Assembly: GCA_021202575.1 (NCBI GenBank)
Contig: JAJQCU010000089.1
Span: 335 to 8,104 of the forward strand
Length of the DNA: 7,770 nucleotides
Source of the DNA: Lachnospiraceae bacterium
Lineage (GTDB): Bacteria; Bacillota; Clostridia; Lachnospirales; Lachnospiraceae
Reading direction: 5' to 3'
Shown here one piece after another: positions 1 through 6,300 of the stretch. The notes below the pieces were generated by a model. It had not been told where the DNA came from and made no database searches. It was given only the letters and a program-made list of their open reading frames with translations. The stretch's first letter is position 1, and every line of letters begins with the position of its first letter. The position numbers and the translations under genes are program-made.

Positions 1-57
1 CGGCATCCCTCTCTGAGAGCCTCTCCACACAGTACTCTTCTCATCAACACTTTCACT
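1..57 (-). promoter_or_regulatory. T-box leader, 5' part of Stem I (continues off the left edge)
   Basis: Read on the minus strand, this starts about seven bases after a good -10 box. It carries the usual opening elements of a T-box Stem I: GATGAGAAGAGTA (33-45), matching the GA-rich/AGTA internal-loop motif, then CAGAGAG (9-15) and GGATGCCG (1-8), matching the conserved distal Stem I region. T-box leaders bind uncharged tRNA and control read-through of a terminator ahead of aminoacyl-tRNA synthetase, amino-acid biosynthesis or transporter genes. The specifier codon, the T-box sequence itself (TGGNACCGCG type), the terminator and the regulated gene all lie outside the window. The amino acid therefore cannot be assigned. 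The call rests on motif order and on the promoter placement. Confidence 0.75.
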
Positions 58-63
58 GGAGGT

Positions 64-92
64 ATCATAGCACAAAGTTTTCCCGCTGGCAA
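64..92 (-). promoter_or_regulatory. Sigma-A promoter driving the T-box leader
   Basis: On the minus strand there is a -35 TTGCCA (87-92), a 17-base spacer and a -10 TATGAT (64-69). Each hexamer matches consensus at 5 of 6 positions. Transcription would begin near position 57 and enter the T-box Stem I directly. The promoter lies about 40 bases beyond the sortase stop codon, with no obvious terminator between them, so read-through from the sortase gene could also enter the T-box transcript. Confidence 0.75.
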
Positions 93-132
93 GTCCATAT
101 TTCAGCGTTTCCTCAGCAGCGTTTCCTCCCCG

Positions 133-1044
133 TTACCTCCTCACCGCCTGCACGATGGTCCTTACTGAGCTGTCCGCCTTCTGGCATGTGGAAAGCGTGA
201 TGATATAGTCCTCCTTCGTCACCTGAATGCCGGTGTCATAAAAGGACCTTCCCTTCACCTGCTCCAGATACTCCTCAAAAACCTCGTCCGCCCCGAAGCC
301 GTGCAGATAGACCGCAGATACGTTCTCTTCAACGGAGGCGTCCAGACTGTAAACGGAAAAAATATCATAGACCATGATCGTTCCGTCCAGGCCTGTAACC
401 AGAATATACGGATGCAGATTATAATAGCTCCAGTTGCTGTAGCTGTTCAGTGCGGCAAACATCCCGCCGTTTTTCATATTATGGCCGAAAATAATGGCGT
501 TTCTGTCCTGAAGCCCCTGCTCCGTGCCGGCGTCCAGGAAGATCGCCCCGCTGGAATTGGCGTCCCCGGTATATAAGTGGGTCAGATAATACTCATTGTC
601 CGTTCCCTGCACAATCGGGTAATTGACCGCGGTCCCTGGAATCTGAATCCAGCCGATCACATCCCCGTTGATGGAGGTCAGGTACTCAAAATCGGGATGG
701 GTCACCGTATAGGTATAGCTTACGGCTTCTCCCTCCTCCGTCTCCTCCTCCGCTTCTCCCTCCGCTGTTCCGTCGCTCGCGCCCCCATTCTCTGCGTCCG
801 CGCTTTCCCGGGGCAGAATCTCCATCTCCACCTCTTCCATGGACTCCGCGATATTTTTATAAGAAGAATCCGCGCTCATATAAGCGCCGAGGATCCGCGC
901 CACCTGAACCAGCGCCACCACAAAGGCGACTTGCAAAAGCAAAATCAGGAGACTGGCTGGCGTAAATCTTTTCTTCTTTGTCCTTTGCTCGTTTTTCTCT
1001 TCCTCCAATCTGCTCTCCCCTTCCAGATTCAGCCTTTTAACCAC
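133..1044 (-). CDS. Class B sortase
   Basis: This is a membrane-anchored cysteine transpeptidase that would cleave a C-terminal sorting motif on exported proteins and attach them to peptidoglycan or pilin partners. In the 303-residue product there is a basic cytoplasmic N-terminus, one membrane segment at about 28-54, an acidic Glu-rich linker at about 68-107, and a sortase domain at about 108-303. The catalytic residues are visible: His188 in FGHNM, Cys287 in TLSTC and Arg295 in SSVRTI. TLSTC and the overall spacing are typical of class B. The listed start is GTG (1042-1044), right after an in-frame stop and without a good ribosome binding site. TTG at 1006-1008 (codon 13) has GGGGAG six bases upstream and may be the true start, giving 291 residues. 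It follows the MATE gene by about 105 bases. No sorting-signal substrate is encoded in the window, so its target is unknown. Confidence 0.93.
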   Translation of the reverse strand: MVKRLNLEGESRLEEEKNEQRTKKKRFTPASLLILLLQVAFVVALVQVARILGAYMSADSSYKNIAESMEEVEMEILPRESADAENGGASDGTAEGEAEEETEEGEAVSYTYTVTHPDFEYLTSINGDVIGWIQIPGTAVNYPIVQGTDNEYYLTHLYTGDANSSGAIFLDAGTEQGLQDRNAIIFGHNMKNGGMFAALNSYSNWSYYNLHPYILVTGLDGTIMVYDIFSVYSLDASVEENVSAVYLHGFGADEVFEEYLEQVKGRSFYDTGIQVTKEDYIITLSTCQKADSSVRTIVQAVRR

Positions 1045-1149
1045 TCAGTTTCCGTGAAGTCCCTTTTCTGCAGGGAACCCACTATGCCTTATGGCTTTTC
1101 ATTTTGCCTGTTCTTTCCCGGCCTTCAGTCGTTCATAGCTAAAGGACTG

Positions 1150-2487
1150 TCAGTTTTCCGCTCCTGTATTCGTCCGCAGCTTTTTCACCAGCAGCGGCAC
1201 CTCAAAAAGCAGCATCAGGACCCAGCCCGCCATATTGGCCCAGGCCAGGCTTCTAAACGGCAGCTCAAGAAGCATCAGCATCACATAGACTGCCGCGCAC
1301 CGTCCCAGCATATTCATAAAGGTGCTGTACAGCGTCACCTTCATATCCCCGACGCCCCGGAAAAAGCCCTGAATGCCGTTGGTAAATCCCGGCAGAATGT
1401 ACATGAACGCGATGAGCTTCAGATAGCTTGTCCCCAGCGCCGTCACCTGGCTGTCCCCGTCCTGGACAAACAGCCCCATAATCCGCTCCGCCAGAATAAA
1501 AATTACCACGCAGAGGCAGACGGAATAAATGACCTCAATGATGAGGCCCGCCCGGAAGCCCTTTCTCACCCGATCCTTCTGGCCCGCGCCCTCGTTCTGG
1601 GCGATAAAGGTGGTCATGGCGTGGCCGATATTCTGCTGGGGCGTGTAGGCGTAATCATCCACCTTATTGACCGCGGTAAAGGCCGCGATCACACCCACTC
1701 CCTGGGTGTTGACCATGGCCTGAATCGCCAGCTTGCCCACCTGTAAGCACACCTGCTGCATAGCGCTGGTGCTGCCGTAGCTGACCGTCTTTCCTAAGAG
1801 GGTATGGTCGAATATCAGCCATTCCTTCCCAAAGCAGAGAAGCGGAACCCTTTTTTTGATATAAATCAGACAGAAAACGCAGCAGAGCAGCTGGCTGAGC
1901 ACCGTGGCCACGGCGCAGCCCATGACCTCCCACTTCAATACCGCCACAAAAAACACATCGCTGACAATATTGATCAGCGAGCTGGCGATCAGAAAATACA
2001 GCGGCGTTTTGGAATCCCCCAGCGCCCGCAGGGTGTTGGCCAGGAAATTATAGATAAATGTAAAAATCAGCCCGGCGTACACGATTCTCAGGTATGTCGT
2101 CGCCTCGGGCAGCACCTCATCCGGCACCAGAATCAGCCGCAGCACCGGCTGCGAGAGCAGAACCATGCACAGGGAAAAGACAACAGAAAAGGCCATGCCC
2201 GCCAGAAGGGTGGTGCTCAACTGCCGGCGCAAAAGCCTGGAATCGTGGGCTCCGTAATCCACACTGGCCAGTACGCTGGCGCCCATGCACATGCCGTTCA
2301 GCAGCAAAATACCGATATTCATCAACGGCGTGGCGGTTCCCACCGCCGCAAGCGCCGTCTCCCCCACAAATCTCCCTACAATGACAGAATCCGCGGCGTT
2401 ATAGGTCAGCTGAAATAAATTCCCCAGCACCAGCGGCACCGTAAATCGAAAAAGAGGCGAAAAAACCCTGCCCTTGGTCATATCCAT
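1150..2487 (-). CDS. MATE family efflux transporter
   Basis: This is an inner-membrane multidrug and toxin extrusion protein, expected to export cationic or hydrophobic compounds using a Na+ or H+ gradient. The product is about 445 residues, the usual MATE length, and is hydrophobic throughout with about 12 predicted membrane helices in two similar halves. Family motifs near the N-terminus include PLVLGNLFQLTYNAADSVIV followed by GRFVGETALAAVG. NTLRALGDSKTPL lies in the first half, and the corresponding GIQGFFRGVGDMKVTLY lies in the second. I chose ATG at 2485-2487, which has AGGGGGA about ten bases upstream. The reading frame opens seven codons earlier at TTG (2506-2508), and another ATG lies two codons downstream. 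It follows glmS by about 110 bases with no convincing promoter and is probably co-transcribed. The substrate cannot be inferred. Confidence 0.93.
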   Translation of the reverse strand: MDMTKGRVFSPLFRFTVPLVLGNLFQLTYNAADSVIVGRFVGETALAAVGTATPLMNIGILLLNGMCMGASVLASVDYGAHDSRLLRRQLSTTLLAGMAFSVVFSLCMVLLSQPVLRLILVPDEVLPEATTYLRIVYAGLIFTFIYNFLANTLRALGDSKTPLYFLIASSLINIVSDVFFVAVLKWEVMGCAVATVLSQLLCCVFCLIYIKKRVPLLCFGKEWLIFDHTLLGKTVSYGSTSAMQQVCLQVGKLAIQAMVNTQGVGVIAAFTAVNKVDDYAYTPQQNIGHAMTTFIAQNEGAGQKDRVRKGFRAGLIIEVIYSVCLCVVIFILAERIMGLFVQDGDSQVTALGTSYLKLIAFMYILPGFTNGIQGFFRGVGDMKVTLYSTFMNMLGRCAAVYVMLMLLELPFRSLAWANMAGWVLMLLFEVPLLVKKLRTNTGAEN

Positions 2488-2597
2488 TCTGTATCTTCCC
2501 CCTGTCAACTTACCGGGATCTCCCCGGCTGTCCGGCGTTGGCCTTCCCGATCATTTTATCCCAGCATCCTCATCCGTCTTCCCGGCAAAGCTCCCTC

Positions 2598-4436
2598 TTA
2601 CTCCACCGTCACGCTCTTGGCCAGATTTCTGGGCTTATCCACATCCAGCCCCCTGGCAAGGCTTACGTAATAGGCCAACAGCTGCAGCGGCACCACCGCC
2701 AGGCTGGCCGCGAAATGTTCGTCCGTCTTGGGCACATAGGTCACAAAATCCGCCGTATCCTCAATGCTGTAATTGCCGTAGCTGGTCAGGCCGAACAGCT
2801 GCGCCCCGCGGCTCTTGCACTCCACCATATTGCTGACAATCTTTTCAAAAAGGGCGCTCTGGGTCACCACGCTGATAACCAGCGTGCCGTCCTCGATCAG
2901 GCTGATGGTGCCGTGCTTTAACTCCCCGGCCGCGTATGCCTCAGAATGAATATAGCTGATTTCCTTCAGCTTCAGGCTGCCCTCCAGGCTGACCGCGTAG
3001 TCGACGCCTCTGCCGATGAAAAAAACATCCTTCGCGTTGGCCTGTTTGGCGGCAAACCACTGCAGCCGTCCCTTTTCCTCCAGCACCTTATTGACCTTCT
3101 CCGGAAGCAGGGTCATTTCCCGCACCAGCTCCTGATAATACTCCTCCGTGATTGTGCCCCGCACCTTCCCTAACTGCGCCGCCAGGCAATAAACCGCGAT
3201 CAGCTGGGCGCTATAGGCCTTTGTGGTGGCTACCGCGATCTCCGGTCCCGCCATGGTGTAAAATACATGGTCCGCCTCCCTGGCGATGGAGCTTCCCACC
3301 ACGTTGACGACAGCCAGAGTACTCGCTCCCCGCTTTTTCGCCTCCCGAAGAGCCGCCAGAGAATCCGCCGTCTCCCCGGACTGGCTGATGATCACCACCA
3401 GCTCCTTCGGGTCCAGCAAAAGACTGCGATAGCGGAACTCACTGGCCAGCTCCACGCGCACAGGCAGCTTTGCCAGATCCTCGATCACATACTGCGCCAC
3501 AGCACCCACGTGGTAGGCGGAGCCGCAGGCCACGATACAGATATGGGAAATATCCTTAAGCTCCTCATCTGTCAGCCCCACTCCGTCAAGATTCAGGGCT
3601 CCGTCCTGCAGTACGGAGTTTAAGGTGTCCGTGATGGCTCTGGGCTGCTCATGGATTTCCTTCATCATGAAATGCTCATAGCCCGCCTTCTCCGCGGCCT
3701 CCGCGTCCCAGAGAATCTCCACCAGCTCCTTCTCAATCTCATCGCCGTCCAGATTGTAGAAGGTCACCTTCCCGTCCTTCAGACGGCCGATTTCCATATT
3801 TCCGATATAATAAACATTTCTCGTATATTTCAGAATCGCCGGCACATCGGAGGCAAGATAGCACTCACCGTCCGCCACGCCCAGGATCATGGGGCTTTCC
3901 TTCCTGGCCGCGAACACCTCTCCCGGGTACTCCTTAAACATGATTGCCAGAGCGTAGGAGCCGCGGATACGCACCATGGCGTGGTTGATCGCGTCCACCG
4001 GGGTACCCAGATACTTCTTATAATAATAGTCGATCAGCTTCACCGCCACCTCGGTGTCCGTCCCGGAATAAAAGCGGTAGCCGTTGCGCTGAAGTTTCTC
4101 CCTCAGCTCCTGGTAATTCTCAATAATACCGTTATGTACGCCCACCACGTTGCCGTCGTCGCTGCAGTGGGGATGGGCGTTATTCTCACTGGGCTCGCCG
4201 TGGGTGGCCCAGCGGGTATGCCCGATGCCACAGCACCCCTGCAGAGTCCTGCCGCCGTCAGTCTTCTCCGACAGCACGGCCAGCCTTCCCTTGGCCTTGA
4301 CAATCTCAATCTCCCCATCCCGGTTTCTCACCGCCAGCCCGGCGGAGTCATAGCCCCTGTATTCCAGCTTGGACAGGCCGTCCAGCAAAATGGGCGCCGC
4401 CTGGCGCTGCCCGGTATAGCCTACGATTCCACACAT
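2598..4436 (-). CDS. glmS: Glutamine--fructose-6-phosphate aminotransferase (isomerizing)
   Basis: This cytoplasmic enzyme makes glucosamine-6-phosphate from fructose-6-phosphate and glutamine, the first committed step towards UDP-GlcNAc, peptidoglycan and other amino-sugar polymers. The 612-residue product has the full family architecture. The N-terminal class-II glutaminase domain (about 1-220) has nucleophile Cys2 in MCGIVGYTG, HTRWATHG (73-80), HNGIIENY (101-108) and GTDTE (126-130). Two SIS sugar-isomerase domains follow (about 285-425 and 458-600), with SQSGET (351-356) and EAYAAGELKHG (499-509). The C-terminus ends in PRNLAKSVTVE, with the catalytic Lys at 607. The ATG at 4434-4436 has GGGAG eight bases upstream, and Cys2 requires this start. 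Length and motifs show an intact gene. Its 200-base leader carries a promoter and a terminator-like hairpin but no visible glmS ribozyme. Confidence 0.98.
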   Translation of the reverse strand: MCGIVGYTGQRQAAPILLDGLSKLEYRGYDSAGLAVRNRDGEIEIVKAKGRLAVLSEKTDGGRTLQGCCGIGHTRWATHGEPSENNAHPHCSDDGNVVGVHNGIIENYQELREKLQRNGYRFYSGTDTEVAVKLIDYYYKKYLGTPVDAINHAMVRIRGSYALAIMFKEYPGEVFAARKESPMILGVADGECYLASDVPAILKYTRNVYYIGNMEIGRLKDGKVTFYNLDGDEIEKELVEILWDAEAAEKAGYEHFMMKEIHEQPRAITDTLNSVLQDGALNLDGVGLTDEELKDISHICIVACGSAYHVGAVAQYVIEDLAKLPVRVELASEFRYRSLLLDPKELVVIISQSGETADSLAALREAKKRGASTLAVVNVVGSSIAREADHVFYTMAGPEIAVATTKAYSAQLIAVYCLAAQLGKVRGTITEEYYQELVREMTLLPEKVNKVLEEKGRLQWFAAKQANAKDVFFIGRGVDYAVSLEGSLKLKEISYIHSEAYAAGELKHGTISLIEDGTLVISVVTQSALFEKIVSNMVECKSRGAQLFGLTSYGNYSIEDTADFVTYVPKTDEHFAASLAVVPLQLLAYYVSLARGLDVDKPRNLAKSVTVE

Positions 4437-4503
4437 AGATTTGTCTCCCTTTTCATGATCTTCTATCTTTTTATCAGTCAGATTACGCTAAAATGCATTA
4501 TTG

Positions 4504-4551
4504 TAAAAGAAAATCCATGTGCGGCTCCCCACTAAAGCTGCCGCACATGGA
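4504..4551 (-). terminator. Intrinsic terminator or attenuator in the glmS leader
   Basis: On the minus strand, a perfect 12-base-pair stem (arms 4540-4551 and 4514-4525, core CCATGTGCGGC) encloses a 14-base loop. It is followed at once by TTTTCTTTTA. This is a strong rho-independent terminator for minus-strand transcripts. It lies downstream of the sigma-A promoter at 4572-4600 and about 80 bases before the glmS start codon. It could end the upstream gerA-family transcript, attenuate glmS, or both. Confidence 0.85.
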
Positions 4552-4571
4552 ACGGCTCTTTGACCATGAAC

Positions 4572-4600
4572 AGTATAACAAAATCATTTCCTGTTTTCAA
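4572..4600 (-). promoter_or_regulatory. Sigma-A promoter upstream of glmS
   Basis: On the minus strand there is a -35 TTGAAA (4595-4600), a 17-base spacer and a -10 TATACT (4572-4577). The likely start point is near 4565, giving a leader of roughly 130 bases before glmS. The hairpin terminator begins about 14 bases into that leader. I found no comparably good promoter between the hairpin and the glmS start codon, so glmS expression should depend on read-through of the hairpin. Confidence 0.75.
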
Positions 4601-4637
4601 TGGGCAATCAGGCATAATTTCCTTTATCAGCCGACGT

Positions 4638-6230
4638 TTACTGCTGCTCCTTTTGCTCCGGCCACAGCCTGCGGCGCACCAGCAGGCGCTTCAGCACCGG
4701 CCAGTCAAAGGGGATCAGCGGATAGAGATAGCTGTTTCCGGACACGGATTTATTCAATAAAAGGGCCGCAAAGAGAATGGCAATTCCTGCCGCGAAGCCC
4801 CAGCCTCCGAACAGGGCGGTCAGAATCAGTGTAATCATCCGCATGAACTTCAGGGCGTAGCCCATCTCATAGTTGGGCTGGGTGTAGCTGGCCAGCGCCA
4901 CCACCGCCATATAGAGCAGCACCTCGGCGTTAAACCAGCCGCTCTCCACAGCGTACTCCCCCATGACGATACCCGCCAGAACACTTAAGGGCGTGCTCAG
5001 CATATTGGGGGTGTTGACCGCCGCCAGCCGCAGGCCGTCGATGGCAAATTCCAGAATGAGAAACTGCAAAATCAACGGCACATGGCTCTCCTCCGCCAGC
5101 TCGATGAAGGAAAGCCATGCCGGAATCCGATCCGGATTTTGGATTAAGAGTAAAAAAAGCGGCGTCCACAGGTAGGTCACAATGGCGATCAGCATCCGGC
5201 TCAGTCTCAGGTAGCTTCCCGTGACAGGCGGAAAATAGTAATCGTCCGCCTCCTCCATCACGTCAAAACCGGTAGTGGGCATGATCAGCGCCGATGGGGC
5301 GTTGTCCACCAGAATCACCAGGTTTCCCTCCAGAAGCTGGGCGGTGGCCGCGTCCGGGCGCTCCGTATGCTTGAATTTGGGGAACGGATTATACCATTTT
5401 TTGGTAAATAAGCACTCCGCCAGGCTCTCCTGGCTCATGGTCAGGGCATCCACCTGGATGCTGTCAAGCCGTTCTCTGATTCTCTGTAAAAAATGGTCGT
5501 CCGCCCTGCCCTCCACATAGCACAGAGCCACGTCCGTGCGGGAGGTCTTGCCCACCTGAAGAATCTCCACATGGAACTGAGGGGCCCGGATTCTGCGCCG
5601 CAGCAGTGCCGTGTTGAAAATCAGGGTCTCCACAAAGCCGTCCCTGCTCCCCCGCAGAGTCTTATCCTTTTCCGGCTCGGACACGCTTCTGGCCGGGTAC
5701 TCTCTTGCATCCAGCAAAAGCACCTGGTCGTAGCCGTCGATAACCAGCAGGAATATTCCCGCCAGCACGGAATACAGAATGGTGTCCGGATCTTTTGCCG
5801 TTGAAACCTCGATATAAGGAACGCACTGGGCGCTGAGCTGCTCGATCTTTTCCGGCATGTCCTCCTGTTTCAGATCCAGAAAATACTGTAAAAGCTTCTG
5901 CAGGAGCTCGTCTTTACAAAGTCCATCAATAAAGAATATGTGGGCCTTCCTGCCGCCGATTTCCAGCGCCCGGTCCACCATGTCAAAGCTTTTGTCCGCC
6001 TGCAGAAGCCGGCGCAGAAACTGATTATCCTGCTCCAGCACGCCGGTCAGTCCTTCCGGTATTTCCGCTCCAGTGCCTGTTTTAGGCATTTCCTCGTTCT
6101 TACCCGGTTCCGGCATCTCCATTCCGCTGCCCGTCCCCGGCAGTTCCATTCCTTTATCATTATTCGGCATTTCCACTCCCATGTTACTTCTCCGTGCTGC
6201 CGTTCTTTCCCGATTTCTGTTTTTTCCCAT
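4638..6230 (-). CDS. Spore germination protein, GerA/SpoVAF family, with N-terminal repeats
   Basis: This belongs to the GerA-subunit family of spore inner-membrane proteins, which sense germinants or assist ion and dipicolinate release. The 530-residue product has a polar N-terminal extension (1-65) with five 9-residue repeats, a soluble domain (about 66-300), and a C-terminal membrane domain (about 340-495, around five helices). Family signatures are LLLDAREYP (171-179), SEPEKDKTLRGSRDGFVET (184-202), EGNLVILVDNAPSALIMPTT (301-320), FAIDGLRLAAVNTPNMLSTP (395-414) and YLYPLIPF (501-508). The C-terminal half reminds me of SpoVAF as much as of GerAA. There are no GerAB or GerAC partners beside it, so it is an orphan here. 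The ATG at 6228-6230 has GGAAGGGG nine bases upstream, inside the 3' arm of the preceding terminator hairpin. A forespore-type promoter overlaps that hairpin, which fits late-sporulation expression. The family is certain; the choice between germinant receptor and SpoVAF-like role is not. Confidence 0.93.
   Translation of the reverse strand: MGKNRNRERTAARRSNMGVEMPNNDKGMELPGTGSGMEMPEPGKNEEMPKTGTGAEIPEGLTGVLEQDNQFLRRLLQADKSFDMVDRALEIGGRKAHIFFIDGLCKDELLQKLLQYFLDLKQEDMPEKIEQLSAQCVPYIEVSTAKDPDTILYSVLAGIFLLVIDGYDQVLLLDAREYPARSVSEPEKDKTLRGSRDGFVETLIFNTALLRRRIRAPQFHVEILQVGKTSRTDVALCYVEGRADDHFLQRIRERLDSIQVDALTMSQESLAECLFTKKWYNPFPKFKHTERPDAATAQLLEGNLVILVDNAPSALIMPTTGFDVMEEADDYYFPPVTGSYLRLSRMLIAIVTYLWTPLFLLLIQNPDRIPAWLSFIELAEESHVPLILQFLILEFAIDGLRLAAVNTPNMLSTPLSVLAGIVMGEYAVESGWFNAEVLLYMAVVALASYTQPNYEMGYALKFMRMITLILTALFGGWGFAAGIAILFAALLLNKSVSGNSYLYPLIPFDWPVLKRLLVRRRLWPEQKEQQ
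6045..6179 (-). repeat. Five tandem 27-base (9-codon) repeats in the gerA-family gene
   Basis: Codons 18-62 contain five in-register units of nine residues: GVEMPNNDK, GMELPGTGS, GMEMPEPGK, NEEMPKTGT and GAEIPEGLT. The shared pattern is G-x-E-[M/L/I]-P followed by four variable, often Gly/Pro/Lys residues. The DNA keeps the 27-base period, with plus-strand GGCATTTCC-like cores. The segment is predicted to be disordered and may vary in copy number between strains. Confidence 0.85.
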
Positions 6231-6271
6231 AAATAAAAACCCCTTCCCGGAATAGCATACCCGGAAAGGGG
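6231..6271 (-). terminator. Intrinsic terminator after dut
   Basis: On the minus strand, an 11-base-pair stem (arms 6261-6271, CCCCTTTCCGG, and 6240-6250, CCGGGAAGGGG, with one G-T pair) encloses a 10-base loop. TTTTTATTT follows. It lies about 30 bases after the dut stop and should end the small-membrane-protein/dut transcript. The T-tract runs directly into the ATG of the gerA-family gene, and the 3' arm doubles as that gene's Shine-Dalgarno. Confidence 0.9.
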
Positions 6272-6282
6272 AGTCTTTATAC
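6253..6282 (-). promoter_or_regulatory. Candidate forespore (sigma-G/sigma-F type) promoter for the gerA-family gene
   Basis: On the minus strand there is GTATA (6278-6282), then 18 bases, then TATGCTA (6253-6259). As I recall the Bacillus subtilis sigma-G consensus (GHATR, 18, CATNHTA), only the first base of the -10 deviates. Read as sigma-F, GTATA is followed after 15 bases by GGGTATGCTA, close to GGNNANANTA. The predicted start near 6245-6247 lies in the terminator's 3' arm, leaving a leader of roughly 15 bases that still carries the Shine-Dalgarno. No other space for a promoter exists between the terminator and the start codon. Confidence 0.5.
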
Positions 6283-6300
6283 TTCGTAATTCAATTCCAT

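Noticed and set aside
1045..1149. Separate promoter or terminator between the MATE and sortase genes
   Set aside because: Only a weak five-pair hairpin (TCCCT/AGGGA on the minus strand) and no paired -35/-10 boxes were found.
577..1746. Long plus-strand reading frame of 389 codons
   Set aside because: It is antisense to the sortase and MATE genes, both of which have clear family motifs. Its product is rich in His, Gln and Arg with no recognisable domain.
2513..2527. Small hairpin (CCGGG-N5-CCCGG on the minus strand) between glmS and the MATE gene
   Set aside because: It has only five base pairs and no T-tract, so it is not supported as a terminator.
3651..4535. Long plus-strand reading frame of 294 codons
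   Set aside because: It lies antisense to the glutaminase half of glmS, whose motifs are intact. It is a typical shadow frame in GC-rich coding DNA.
4437..4637. glmS ribozyme in the leader
   Set aside because: No recognisable ribozyme core or pseudoknot pattern was seen, and the promoter and terminator take up much of the 200-base gap.
6073..6255. Plus-strand frame rich in Ser, Pro and Gly repeats
   Set aside because: It is the antisense shadow of the 27-base repeats in the gerA-family gene.
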